Source of the DNA: Gemmatimonadota bacterium
Lineage (GTDB): Bacteria > Gemmatimonadota > Gemmatimonadetes > Longimicrobiales > Gaopeijiaceae
NCBI GenBank assembly: GCA_007121455.1
Contig: SKKN01000022.1
Location: 1 to 64,000 of the forward strand
Length of the DNA: 64,000 nt
Reading direction: 5' to 3'
In this document: positions 25,656 through 34,968 of the stretch, piece by piece
How the letters are laid out: each line of letters opens with the position of its first letter
How positions within the stretch are numbered: the stretch's first letter is position 1
The notes under the pieces: model-generated
What the model saw: only the letters and a program-made list of their open reading frames with translations
The model's database searches: none
Told to the model about the DNA's origin: nothing
Made by a program: the position numbers and the translations under genes

Positions 25656-26083
25656 TGGACGACACCGGGACCGTTGGTGTGGCTTCCCCCCCCGGGAATC
25701 GATGGAGGATCGGCATCTCCGAGGTATACGGCACAACCTCTCGCCTGGCCGAGACTCTCGTGAGTCCCCTGAGCGGACCACCCACCGGATGACGCCTCGA
25801 CCACCTGCACCTGCACCCCGACCGTGGGATCGAAGCCCAGACTCGCGAGATCCTGGGCGTAACTCAGATGCAACTGGTGGTAGCGCTCCTGTGCGGACCC
25901 GAGGTTGCGGAAGTCCTGCTGAATCGTAGAGAAGAAGGCGCGCTCCCGCGCTTGCGTCAGTCGAGGAAGCGCAATCGCAGCGAGGAGGCCGACCACGAGG
26001 ATCACGACCATGAGCTCGATCAGCGTGAAGCCGGGCTGCCCGTGCTGTTCCCGGGGAGCGTGCGTCCGACCGGTGCCAGCCAT
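25640..26083 (-). CDS. second type IV pilin (PilA paralogue)
   Basis: The 147-residue prepilin has a leader ending HGQPG, then FTLIELMVVILVVGLLAAIALPRL with Glu5 and the typical QARERAFFSTIQQDFRNL helix, close to the major pilin. The C-terminal part has Cys in ARGCAVYL and VVQCAGS, suggesting a disulfide-bonded D-region as in many pilins. The ATG at 26083 is chosen for GGAGGGG five bases upstream. It may be an alternative or minor pilin subunit; it lies downstream of pilA beyond a hairpin. Confidence 0.88.
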   Translation of the reverse strand: MAGTGRTHAPREQHGQPGFTLIELMVVILVVGLLAAIALPRLTQARERAFFSTIQQDFRNLGSAQERYHQLHLSYAQDLASLGFDPTVGVQVQVVEASSGGWSAQGTHESLGQARGCAVYLGDADPPSIPGGGSHTNGPGVVQCAGS

Positions 26084-26151
26084 GGATCCCCTCCGCCGTT
26101 TGAGGTCGTGCCTACGGTACGTCCCTCGCGGCGCACGGTCAAATGAACGAA

Positions 26152-26188
26152 CGAGGGGCAAGAGAGCCTCTCGCCCCCCCGCCCCTCG
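26152..26188 (-). terminator. hairpin after pilA, possible partial terminator
   Basis: On the minus strand CGAGGGGC (26188-26181) pairs with GCCCCTCG (26159-26152); an inner GAGAG/CTCTC pairing is also possible. A weak T-rich stretch (TTCGTTCATTT) follows. Such a structure between pilA and the next pilin would let pilA mRNA accumulate while allowing some readthrough into the downstream pilin and regulator genes. Confidence 0.5.
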
Positions 26189-26245
26189 AACGTCTGATCG
26201 TGGTCCGCAGGGGATTTCAGATCAGAGCGGCCGTGCAGAGGGCCA

Positions 26246-26605
26246 TCACTCGGTGCAGTCGATCACCCCCTCTGCGGTCAGGGCGCAGGTGCGGGCCGTA
26301 GCGTCATGCGCTGCGGAAGCCTCGAAGCCCTGGTCGGTGACGTCGCCGATCGTGATCGTGACGCCGGAGGACTCCGTGAAGAGCCCCGCCGTCTCGAGGT
26401 CTCCGGTGTTTGCGGCGTAGCTGAAGTCATTGTCCTGGTAGTACATCTCCTGAGCCGTCTGCACCTGACGGAGGTCGGACTGCATCGCGGAGACGTACGC
26501 CCGCTCCCTGGTCTCACCGAACTTCGGGATCGCAATCGCGGCGAGAATGCCGATGATGACGACCACGATGAGCAGCTCGATCAGCGTGAACCCTTTCTTA
26601 TCCAT
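26246..26605 (-). CDS. pilA: PilA, major type IV pilin
   Basis: The major pilus subunit candidate. The 119-residue prepilin has a minimal leader (MDKKG) and the classic helix FTLIELLIVVVIIGILAAIAIPKF with Glu5, followed by GETRERAYVSAMQSDLRQVQTAQEMYY. The C-terminus has a Cys pair (CALTAEGVIDC) that would close a disulfide loop. A clear CAGGAG ribosome binding site precedes the ATG. A sigma-54-type promoter lies about 80 bases upstream. The short leader, own promoter and hairpin after the gene support the major-pilin role. Confidence 0.93.
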   Translation of the reverse strand: MDKKGFTLIELLIVVVIIGILAAIAIPKFGETRERAYVSAMQSDLRQVQTAQEMYYQDNDFSYAANTGDLETAGLFTESSGVTITIGDVTDQGFEASAAHDATARTCALTAEGVIDCTE

Positions 26606-26683
26606 GTCCTACTCCTGGAGTGGTGAACAGTCCGTTTCTACGCGAGCGAGCCCGGAGCCCGCTGATTGGAGGAGGGATCAGGA

Positions 26684-26699
26684 GCAAGGGGTGGTCCAG
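26684..26699 (-). promoter_or_regulatory. sigma-54 promoter of pilA
   Basis: On the minus strand CTGGACCACCCCTTGC matches the -24/-12 consensus: GG and GC separated by exactly 10 bases and TTGC at -12. The predicted start is near 26672, leaving a 5' untranslated region of about 67 bases before pilA. Two NtrC-family activators with GAFTGA loops are encoded within 5 kb, which is the regulatory machinery such a promoter needs. Confidence 0.7.
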
Positions 26700-26815
26700 A
26701 AAGCGCACGGCAGTCGTAAGCGCTTGTTCCAACTGCACTTGTGTCAGATTCAGGACGAGCCCGAAGAACCGGATGGCGATCCACCAGCCTTGTATTCTGC
26801 AAGACTCCTCGCACT

Positions 26816-27607
26816 TCACACTTCCCAGGGGGCCCGGTCAGGTCGCTTCCAGGGCCGGGCGCGCGGCGGAAAGAGATTCGACCGCACGATGTGCCAGAGG
26901 GCCGCGATCCCGTCCTTCCACCCGATCTTCTTCCCCTCGGAATAGCTGCGTCCATGGTAGCGGATCGGCACCTCCCGAACTCGGGCCTTCGCCTGGGCGA
27001 GGCGCGCGGTCAACTCGGGCTCGATGCCGAAGCGCCGCGCTCGCAGCGGAAGGGTTGCCAGCAGGTCTGCGCGGACGACTTTGTAGCACGTTTCCATGTC
27101 GGTCAGGCCGAGGCCCGTGAAGACGTTGCTGAGCGACGTCAAGAGCCGGTTGCCCAGAGCGTGCCAGAAGAGGTGCGGGGGATCCACCGTTCCGAGAAAC
27201 CGGGAGCCAAAAACCGCTTCTGCGCGTCCTGCCAGGATCGGACCGAGAAGATCCGGAATATCCTGCGGATCGTACTCGAGGTCTGCATCCTGAACGACGA
27301 CGAGCGCGCCACGTACGACGTCGAAGGCGTTTTGAAGCGCCGCGCCCTTCCCCAGGTTTCGCTCATGGAGCAGAAGCCGGTCGACCACTCCTTCTCCCTC
27401 GAGCCGCCGAAGGATTTCCCGGGTCCCGTCCGTGGAGGCGTCATCTACGGCGATCACCTCGACCCGGAGAGGAACCCGTCGGACCCGACGGAGCAGGTCT
27501 TCGACCGTGGCGGCTTCGTTGTAGACGGGAACGACTACCGAGAGGAGGACGGCGTCTCGGGAGCTGTCCAGGCGTGGAACGAAGCCCTTCCAAAGATCCG
27601 CGCTCAC
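26816..27607 (-). CDS. family 2 glycosyltransferase, dolichol-phosphate-mannose-synthase-like
   Basis: Transfers a sugar from a nucleotide donor, probably to polyprenyl phosphate at the cytoplasmic membrane face. The 263-residue protein has the GT2 opening VVVPVYNE, Asp55-Asp56 in VDDASTDGT, the metal-binding DAD (107-109) followed by LEYDPQDI, and the C-terminal IRYHGRSYSEGKKIGWKDG, all typical of DPM1-like enzymes. No membrane helix is visible. The GTG at 27607 overlaps the regulator stop (GTGA). A role in decorating pilin or surface polymers is possible but only suggested by position. Confidence 0.88.
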   Translation of the reverse strand: MSADLWKGFVPRLDSSRDAVLLSVVVPVYNEAATVEDLLRRVRRVPLRVEVIAVDDASTDGTREILRRLEGEGVVDRLLLHERNLGKGAALQNAFDVVRGALVVVQDADLEYDPQDIPDLLGPILAGRAEAVFGSRFLGTVDPPHLFWHALGNRLLTSLSNVFTGLGLTDMETCYKVVRADLLATLPLRARRFGIEPELTARLAQAKARVREVPIRYHGRSYSEGKKIGWKDGIAALWHIVRSNLFPPRARPWKRPDRAPWEV

Positions 27608-28977
27608 GTTTCCTGGAGGCCGTACTTCTGGAGCTTGCGATAGAGGGTGGACGGATCGATCCCCAGGACTTCCGCAGCACGGGTCTTGTTCCCCCCTTCG
27701 ACCTGCAGGACCCACTGGATGTACGCACGCTCGATCACTTCCATCGACGGGTTCTCCGGTGGCCGGTCATCCACCACTCGCGGTGCGGGCGGGGTGAAGA
27801 TCCGCTCCGGGAGGTGGGCTCGATCGATCTCGCCGTCGCCACCTGCGAGGATCGCCGCTCGCTCGAGGGCATTCTCCAGCTCCCGCACGTTCCCGGGCCA
27901 GGCATGGCTCATGAGAGCCTCCATCGCGTCCTCCGAGACGACGAGGGGGTCACTTCCCTCCTCCGCCGTTCGGGCGAGGAAATGGCTGACGAGCAGGGGA
28001 ATGTCTTCGCACCGTTCCCGGAGGGGAGGCAGGTGGAGGGAGATCACATTCAACCGGTAGTACAGATCGCTCCTGAAGTGCCCCTTTCGGATCTCCTCTT
28101 CGAGCTCCTGGTTCGTCGCCGCGAGCAGCCGCACGTCGACAGGCACGGCCTCCGTGGAGCCCACCGGCGTCACCTCCCGCTCCTGGAGCGCCCGGAGCAA
28201 CTTGACCTGCGTCTGCGGAGACATCTCGGCGATCTCGTCGAGGAAGAACGTTCCTCCTGCAGCAGCAACGAGAAGCCCCTCCTTGTTCTTCACCGCACCC
28301 GTGAATGCCCCCTCGACATGACCGAAGAGCTCGCTCTCGAGCAGGCTCTCGGGCAGGGCTCCGCAGTTGATCGTGAAGAAGGGACCTCCCGACCGGCCGG
28401 AGAGCTTGTGGATGTACCGTGCGAGCACCTCCTTTCCCGTCCCGCTCTCTCCGGTGATCAGAACCGTGGAATCGGTGGGGGCGACGGTCTGAGCCAACTG
28501 CAGGACCTCCTGAAACACCTGGCTCTTCCCCACCGGCCGCTCCCCCCACTCCTTGCTCCGCCTTCTGATCTCCTGCTTGAGCTCCCGGTTCTCTACCTTC
28601 AGTCGTCGGGCCTCCACCGCCCGCCGGCAGATCGCGAGAAGTTCGTCGTTCGCAAATGGCTTCTGCAGGTAGTGGTAGGCTCCTTCGTTGACCGCGCGTA
28701 CAGCGGTCTGCAGGGATGCCTGGGCGGTCATGAGCACCACGGCCATCTCCGGATCGACCGCCTTCGCTTTTGCGAGCACTTCCAGCCCGGAGACACCCGG
28801 CATCCGAATGTCCGAGAGGACAAGGTCGGGCTTCTCCGACTCCAGGGAACGCAGAGCCTCCTTCCCACCGCGTGCGACCGCCACCTGATACCCCTCGCCC
28901 CGGAAGAGGATTTGAAGGGAATCGAGGATTCCCGTCTCGTCGTCCACAAGGAGAATCTTGGTTGCGCGATCGTTCAC
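27604..28977 (-). CDS. pilR: PilR-like sigma-54-dependent response regulator (second pair)
   Basis: The 457-residue NtrC-family activator has a receiver domain with Asp56 (LSDIRMPG), an AAA+ domain with Walker A GESGTGKE, GAFTGAV loop and Walker B TFFLDEIAEM, and a Fis-type C-terminal helix-turn-helix (NKTRAAEVLGIDPSTLYRKLQKYG). Pairing with a PilS-like kinase and closeness to pilA support the PilR name. The GTG at 28977 overlaps the kinase stop (GTGA); the longer frame upstream lies inside the kinase gene. Confidence 0.92.
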   Translation of the reverse strand: MNDRATKILLVDDETGILDSLQILFRGEGYQVAVARGGKEALRSLESEKPDLVLSDIRMPGVSGLEVLAKAKAVDPEMAVVLMTAQASLQTAVRAVNEGAYHYLQKPFANDELLAICRRAVEARRLKVENRELKQEIRRRSKEWGERPVGKSQVFQEVLQLAQTVAPTDSTVLITGESGTGKEVLARYIHKLSGRSGGPFFTINCGALPESLLESELFGHVEGAFTGAVKNKEGLLVAAAGGTFFLDEIAEMSPQTQVKLLRALQEREVTPVGSTEAVPVDVRLLAATNQELEEEIRKGHFRSDLYYRLNVISLHLPPLRERCEDIPLLVSHFLARTAEEGSDPLVVSEDAMEALMSHAWPGNVRELENALERAAILAGGDGEIDRAHLPERIFTPPAPRVVDDRPPENPSMEVIERAYIQWVLQVEGGNKTRAAEVLGIDPSTLYRKLQKYGLQET

Positions 28978-30716
28978 TGCCGCTCCTCCCGTCTTCCGGC
29001 TCGCCGCCCCGGGAGATAGATCCGGAACTCGGCCCCTCCATGAGCGGACGGACCGACCAACACGGCTCCACGATGCGCCTCGAGCGCCCGATGCACCACC
29101 GCGAGGCCGAGGCCACTTCCCCCCCGGCGGGTCGTATAGAACGGGTCGAAGATCCGGCTCGCCACCTCCGGGGGCACGCCGGGGCCCGAGTCCCGGATCG
29201 AAATCCGCACGGGGTCGGGCACGCCGGCCACCCCGCTGCCGTCCGCCCGGAAGGCCGGTCGCAAATCCTCGAGCTCCACCTCGACGGCGCTCTCGTCGGG
29301 AGAGAACTGGACCGCGTTCAGGAGCAGGTTGAACACCGCTCGATGGAGGAGGTCGACGTCCGCTGGAGCCATGACGGGGCCGTTGATGCCGACCTCGTGG
29401 ATCACGATCCGGCGCTCCGTGGCCTCCGGGTGCTGCTTCACGACGGCGATGCACTCCCGAACCAGATGCGCCACATCCACCTCGGCGACTCGGCCGAGTT
29501 GGAGGCGTGAGAAGTCGATGAACTCGGAGAGGAGCCGGCTCAGCCGATCCGATTCGGTCACGACCATCCTCGTGAGCAACTCACGGTCCTCCTGCGCCAG
29601 AGAAGGTTTCGTGAACTGCTCCACCGCGCTCCGGATCGAGGCGAGCGGGTTCTTGATCTCATGGGCCATCGCCGCGCTCAACTCCGCCACCGCTTCGAGC
29701 CGCTCGTTACGACGATTCAACACGGCCAGACGTTCCAGGTCGGTGATGTCCTGGAAGATCGCGGTGACCGAACGGGTTCCGTGGTCTCCCGGCCGGACCG
29801 TCGTGCTGATTCCGAGGGTGACCTCCTCCCCCTCGCGGTGGGCGATCGCTTTGCGGCGTGCACGCGGGATCCCGTCCTCGAGGGAGCGGCGAACCAGGCT
29901 TCCCAACTCGGGCGCGATATCCTCCACGGCCGTCACGACGGGGGCGCCGATCCACTGGTCGAACCGGAGCCCCAGCAAGGTCTCTCCGGCAGGGTTCATG
30001 TAGACCATGCGGCCTTCTCCATCGACCGTGAGGACCGCGGTCGCAATCGTATCCAGAATCTCCCCCGTGTCCATGCGAAGCCTCTTGAGCTCCGACTGCA
30101 CCGCGCCCAATGCCATTCCGGCGCGTCGAAGGCGATCGCCAAGCACCCCGGTGACGAGTGCGACCATCGCGAAGAGGCCGATCTGCAGGACCACTCCGCC
30201 GGAGAGCGTCTCGGAGTGTCCCCAAACGATCACGGCGAAGTAGAGGATGCTCGCGAGCGCTCCGATGAGCACACCCCCTGGAAGGGGGAGGAGGAGCGCC
30301 CCGGCGCTGATCACGAGGATGTAGATCCAGACGAAGTTGCTTTCTCCACCCCCCGTCACATGCACGATCGCCGAGACGACGAGCACATCGAAGACGATCT
30401 GCCCGTAGAGGAAATTCCGACCCGGCTCCCTCTCCATGACGTGGGTATACCAGGAGCCGATGGCGGTCACGATGAGGGCGGCGACGAAGACGCTGGTGGC
30501 GACGAACGTCTGGTCCGGCTGCGCCCGACCCCACACGGAGAGCGCGGCGAGGAGAATTCCCGAGACGAGCGTGAGCCTTCCCACATAGAGCCAGCGGAGA
30601 AGCTCGCGTTGAGAGAGGCTTCCGGCGCCCTCACGGAGCCGACTTCCCGCCCGGAAGAGCGGACTCACCGCCCGCCCCTGGGTTCCGCCGGCACCCCCGA
30701 CCTTTCGATCATTCAC
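28974..30716 (-). CDS. pilS: PilS-like sensor histidine kinase
   Basis: The 580-residue kinase has about six membrane helices in residues 45-200, as in PilS, then a PAS domain (about 215-330, with ILDTIATAVLTVDGEGRMVYMN), the H-box MAHEIKNPLASI with His352, and an HATPase domain with LLLNAVQFSP, DSGPGVPPEV and GGSGLGLAVVHRALE. It would phosphorylate the adjacent PilR-like regulator. Its start overlaps the end of the upstream H-box protein gene by 8 bases, indicating one operon. Confidence 0.92.
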   Translation of the reverse strand: MNDRKVGGAGGTQGRAVSPLFRAGSRLREGAGSLSQRELLRWLYVGRLTLVSGILLAALSVWGRAQPDQTFVATSVFVAALIVTAIGSWYTHVMEREPGRNFLYGQIVFDVLVVSAIVHVTGGGESNFVWIYILVISAGALLLPLPGGVLIGALASILYFAVIVWGHSETLSGGVVLQIGLFAMVALVTGVLGDRLRRAGMALGAVQSELKRLRMDTGEILDTIATAVLTVDGEGRMVYMNPAGETLLGLRFDQWIGAPVVTAVEDIAPELGSLVRRSLEDGIPRARRKAIAHREGEEVTLGISTTVRPGDHGTRSVTAIFQDITDLERLAVLNRRNERLEAVAELSAAMAHEIKNPLASIRSAVEQFTKPSLAQEDRELLTRMVVTESDRLSRLLSEFIDFSRLQLGRVAEVDVAHLVRECIAVVKQHPEATERRIVIHEVGINGPVMAPADVDLLHRAVFNLLLNAVQFSPDESAVEVELEDLRPAFRADGSGVAGVPDPVRISIRDSGPGVPPEVASRIFDPFYTTRRGGSGLGLAVVHRALEAHRGAVLVGPSAHGGAEFRIYLPGRRAGRREERQ

Positions 30717-31323
30717 CGACGGGGGGCGCCCGAAGCTCGCGGAGTCCGGCGACGAGATCCCGTATCCGCTCGAGCTGCGTCTGAATCACCTGGAGGCCCT
30801 CCTCGGTCTCCGACCCCTCCTCGACGTCCATGAGGAGGAGCTGGACCTCCGCGACTGCTGCGGTGAGGGAGTTGTTCATATCGTGCCGACCACGGGCGAT
30901 CCGCGCGAGCACCTCGTGCAACTCCAGAACGACGCCGCGGTCCTCGGCAGGGGAGGCTCGTGAAAGCAGCTCGGCGACCGGGTCGGCGAACCCGACGGAG
31001 AGGGGACGCGCCAGAAAGCCATCGTCTCCCTCGAGCACCTCGACCAACCGTAGGGTCCCTCGCCGCTGCGCCGCGATATCGAGCAGGGCGCTCAACTCCT
31101 CGGGAGGGAGGTCCGGCCCGATCAAGATCCAGACGGGATTTTCACTCGGGCCCCCCGTCGATCCTTCCATGACCCCGGTCGGACTGCTGGCCGAACGGTC
31201 GAGGATCTCCACGAGCCCGCCGGCATTCGGAGCGATTTCCAGACTCCCGGCAGCCTCCAGTTCCGATCCGAGCCGGTCGAGGGCCGGGCCCGGGGGGGAG
31301 ACGAGAATGAAAGAGGAGGTCAT
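30709..31323 (-). CDS. short H-box (DHp-like) protein lacking a kinase ATPase domain
   Basis: No named family recognised. The 204-residue soluble protein has an N-terminal part (about 1-115) that resembles a degenerate receiver-like alpha/beta fold (SFILVSPPGPALDRL, VWILIGPDLPPEELS) and a C-terminal helical part (about 132-195) with RHDMNNSLTAAVAEVQLLL, which looks like a histidine kinase H-box with His147. No N- or G-box follows. It could be a phosphotransfer protein or a modulator of the PilS/PilR pair encoded just downstream. The ATG at 31323 is chosen because the sequence before it is not protein-like; the ribosome binding site is weak. Confidence 0.65.
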   Translation of the reverse strand: MTSSFILVSPPGPALDRLGSELEAAGSLEIAPNAGGLVEILDRSASSPTGVMEGSTGGPSENPVWILIGPDLPPEELSALLDIAAQRRGTLRLVEVLEGDDGFLARPLSVGFADPVAELLSRASPAEDRGVVLELHEVLARIARGRHDMNNSLTAAVAEVQLLLMDVEEGSETEEGLQVIQTQLERIRDLVAGLRELRAPPVGE

Positions 31324-31567
31324 GGAATGGGCCAGCGTCGGGGGTCCCGGTGCCCGAACTCCAGGAAGATCCTGAAGCCCGGAGAGGTACGGCTTACCCA
31401 CATCGCGGGGAAGTGTAAGGATCCCGGAGCCGTGCGCGCCACCGTGGCCGAGGGAGAGGAAGAGAACTTCGCGATGCCGAAGATGGCTTGCGGGTGGAGG
31501 ACAGTGCAGTGTCGCGCCTCCCCGGGTGCCGTGCACGTGCCCGGGGGGGAGGGGGGCTTCTCCCGGT

Positions 31568-32740
31568 TCAGCGTCCCGCGGGCACGGACAGGACCTGCCC
31601 CGCGTAGATCCGGTTGCTCGATATGTCGTTCTGATCCTGAATCCGGTTCACGGTCGTTCCATGCCGCCGAGCGATCGTCCACAGGGACTCTCCCGACTGC
31701 ACCGTGTGGCGGACGAACTGTGCGACACGTCCTGCCGTCGACTCGGCGGGGATGACGAGGTTCTGCCCGACCACGATACGCGTGGAGTTGAGGGCGTTTT
31801 CCTGTTGGAGGGCGGAGACCGTGGTGCCATAACGACGGGCCAGCGTCCAGAGGGACTCACCCCTTCCGACCGTGTGCTCGAGAGCCTCTCCCGGACCGTC
31901 GGACTCGCTCACGTTCGACGATACCCGTGTCACGGCTTCCGATGCTGTGACCTCACGATAGACCGGGACCTGAAGCACCTGTCCCGCAAGGATCCTTGAC
32001 GTGGAGAGCCCGTTCTCCGCCCGGAGGCGGGACACGGAGGTATCGTAACGGCGGGCGATCGCCGTGAGGTTTTCCCCTCTTCGCACGCGATGCTGGACCA
32101 ACTCGCTCCGGACCTCGGTGCCCGAGCTCCCGGCCACCTCCGCAGTCCGCGCCTCTCCGGTCACCCGAGCCACATGCTCGCTGTAGGGGCGCGGGTACAG
32201 TGCAACGTGGTAGTGTGGCGGGCGACGCTCTCGGATCGCTTCGAGAACCCCCTGCCCCTCGAGCGAGAGGAGGGTCGACTCCAACCAACTCCGGCAGCGC
32301 GCATTCTGACTCACCCGCAAATCGATCGCCATCCCGGTCGGGTGCACCGAGCGGGAGGAAGCGTTCGGAGGCTGACGGTTCCTGGGACGGGTGAGACTGG
32401 TGACGACGAGCTTCTCCCCGCAGGCAGCCCGGTATTGAGCCGCCAACCGCTGGATGAAGAGGCGCGCTTCGGGCCGCGCATAGGGGAAGGAGACGTTATG
32501 GACATCGTAGTCCTGATTCGGGCGGACCGGGACGAGATATCCCGCCTCTACGAACCGACGCACGTCCGCAGGCGTGTTCAGGTACGTGAAGTCGTGGAGG
32601 CGTGCCTGCTCGTTCTGGCGGTCGAGGGAGGCGGCCGAGCCCCGGAGGCCCTGAGCGGCGGTTTCGGTCGGTGGTGCGAGGAGGATGGTGAGGAAGCCGA
32701 TGATGCAGAGTTCGAGACCGCGGCGCCTCGTCCATTCCAT
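31568..32740 (-). CDS. exported M15-like peptidase domain with three LysM repeats
   Basis: Probable cell-wall enzyme. The 390-residue protein has a signal peptide (about 1-28), then a DUF5715/M15-like domain with the VanY-type motif SVHPTGMAIDL (S-x-H-x-x-G-x-A-x-D) and a later PHYHVALYP that can supply the second metal His. Three LysM domains follow, each with the form HxVxxGExLxxIARRYxTxVxxLxxxN and ending in VP or IP; the last ends the protein. It should bind peptidoglycan and cut peptide bonds there, though activity is inferred. The 244 bases downstream, before the H-box gene, show only GC-rich short hairpins. Confidence 0.82.
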   Translation of the reverse strand: MEWTRRRGLELCIIGFLTILLAPPTETAAQGLRGSAASLDRQNEQARLHDFTYLNTPADVRRFVEAGYLVPVRPNQDYDVHNVSFPYARPEARLFIQRLAAQYRAACGEKLVVTSLTRPRNRQPPNASSRSVHPTGMAIDLRVSQNARCRSWLESTLLSLEGQGVLEAIRERRPPHYHVALYPRPYSEHVARVTGEARTAEVAGSSGTEVRSELVQHRVRRGENLTAIARRYDTSVSRLRAENGLSTSRILAGQVLQVPVYREVTASEAVTRVSSNVSESDGPGEALEHTVGRGESLWTLARRYGTTVSALQQENALNSTRIVVGQNLVIPAESTAGRVAQFVRHTVQSGESLWTIARRHGTTVNRIQDQNDISSNRIYAGQVLSVPAGR

Positions 32741-32825
32741 GAGTCGAAGTCCTGAGCGTAAGGGGTGGAAAGCTCTAAGCTCACGACTGGTCCGGATCCG
32801 TCCCTCACCTGAGCCAGCCCACCAT

Positions 32826-32854
32826 TGTATAAACAAACATTGGTGCAGACGCAA
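32826..32854 (-). promoter_or_regulatory. possible promoter of the LysM protein gene
   Basis: On the minus strand TTGCGT (32854-32849) is followed after 17 bases by TATACA (32831-32826), in an AT-rich pocket that stands out from its surroundings. It lies about 85 bases before the start codon. Confidence 0.4.
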
Positions 32855-32864
32855 GAGCAGAAGC

Positions 32865-32910
32865 GGGGGGCGGGACCTCCGGCCCAGGCGAGGTCCCGCC
32901 CCCCCTTTTT
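32865..32910. terminator. 14-bp perfect hairpin downstream of sod
   Basis: GGGGGGCGGGACCT (32865-32878) pairs perfectly with AGGTCCCGCCCCCC (32891-32904). A T5 run follows on the plus strand (32906-32910), while the minus strand has only GCTTCTGCTCTT after the stem. It sits at the 3' end of the minus-strand sod gene, so it probably ends that transcript and could also stop antisense transcription from the other side. Confidence 0.65.
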
Positions 32911-32947
32911 CCGCATCAGGAATGGACGATCGGCCTCCGCAGGGCGA

Positions 32948-33586
<639 letters not shown>

Positions 33587-33702
33587 CCTCATCCCTCCTG
33601 TCTGAAAGTGGTTCCTTTCCGTTCGGCGCCGCTAAATTGGCGACTGTTCCCACTCTACCCACCTGCCGCCAGGACTTTCCGTTGACTGAAGCGAGGCGGG
33701 CC

Positions 33703-34968
33703 GTGCCACCCGGAACCCCAGGTGCAGAGGAGGCCACAGAGGGGCCGACTCGCCGAATCCTGCTCGTTGACTGCGACATGTTCTTCGTGCAGGTCGCCCG
33801 CCTCGAGGATCCGGCAGGCGTCGGCAAGATTCCCCTCCTGGTCGTCGGTGGGACACCGGACGGCCGAGGAGTGATCACGTCTGCGTCCTACGAGGTCCGC
33901 GGGTACGGAGTCCACTCGGGGATGCCGACCGCACGAGCGCTCCGTCTCTGCCCCGAGGCCACGGTGGTCCCGGTTCCGCGGGAGGCGTGCAGCCTCAGGA
34001 GCCGCGCGGTGCGAGACGCCCTCGAGCGGCTCTCCCCCATCGTGGAGCCGGCATCGATCGACGAGTTCTACCTGGACCTCACGGGCACGGAACGGATGTT
34101 CGGGAGCGAGACGTTCGAGGAAACCGCGCACCGGATCCGCGAACGAGTGCTCGCGGAGACGGAAATCTCCGTCTCCCTGGGCGGGGGAACCCGCAAAATG
34201 ATTGCGAAGCTGGCCGCAGGCAGAGCGAAACCCGCCGGGGTCCGGATCGTCCCCCCCGGGGATGAGAGCGACTTCGTCCGCGACTTCGACCTGGAGGACC
34301 TCCCCGGAGTTGGACCGGTGTTCCTTTCGGCTCTGCGAGAGAAGGAACTTCGACGAGTCGAGGACGTGCTCGCGGTGGAAGAGGAGTGGCTCGTCCGCTG
34401 GTTCGGGCGCACTCGTGCGCGCTGGCTCCGCGACCGGGCGCGAGGATTGGATCCGACCCTGGTGCAGTCCGGCACGGCACGGAAATCGGTGAGCTCGGAG
34501 CGAACCTTTCGCCGGGACCTCGACGATCGCACCGAGTTGGAGACCATTCTGCTCGAGCAGGTGCTCACCGTCGGTCGGACCCTCCGGCAGCGCGGGCTCC
34601 GAGCACGGACGGTCACCGTGAAGTCCCGCTCGCCGGACTTCCGGACCCGGACAGCCAGCCGCACGCTTCCGGAAGCGATCGAGTCCGATTCGGTGCTTTA
34701 CACCGTTGCTCGCCAACTCCTGAAAGAGCTCCTCGGGCGCGGCACCCCAAGACTCAGACTTCTCGGAGTGTCTGCATCCAGCCTGGCGGATGATGGCGCC
34801 GGCGGTCAGCTTCCCCTCTTCGACCACCCCCTGGTGGAGACGGAGCGAGACCGCACCCTCTCACAACTCATGGACGTGGTACGGGAGAGATTCGGAGGAG
34901 ACGCCCTGCTGCCCGGGCGCGTTGTCGAGTCGACCCGGCACCCGAAGGACGCCGATGGAGAGATGTGA
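33703..34968 (+). CDS. dinB: Y-family DNA polymerase (Pol IV)
   Basis: Translesion polymerase. The 421-residue protein has the palm motif LLVDCDMFF with metal ligands Asp23 and the steric-gate position Phe28, the SYEVRGYGVHSGMP finger motif, the second catalytic motif SIDEFYLDLTG with the Asp-Glu pair, helix-hairpin-helix LPGVGPVFL, and a little-finger domain. QLPLF near the C-terminus is a good beta-clamp-binding motif. The usual VE after the first motif is VA here. The GTG at 33703 is preferred; the in-frame TTG at 33682 is the alternative. The end overlaps the BtpA gene by 14 bases. Confidence 0.93.
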   Translation: MPPGTPGAEEATEGPTRRILLVDCDMFFVQVARLEDPAGVGKIPLLVVGGTPDGRGVITSASYEVRGYGVHSGMPTARALRLCPEATVVPVPREACSLRSRAVRDALERLSPIVEPASIDEFYLDLTGTERMFGSETFEETAHRIRERVLAETEISVSLGGGTRKMIAKLAAGRAKPAGVRIVPPGDESDFVRDFDLEDLPGVGPVFLSALREKELRRVEDVLAVEEEWLVRWFGRTRARWLRDRARGLDPTLVQSGTARKSVSSERTFRRDLDDRTELETILLEQVLTVGRTLRQRGLRARTVTVKSRSPDFRTRTASRTLPEAIESDSVLYTVARQLLKELLGRGTPRLRLLGVSASSLADDGAGGQLPLFDHPLVETERDRTLSQLMDVVRERFGGDALLPGRVVESTRHPKDADGEM

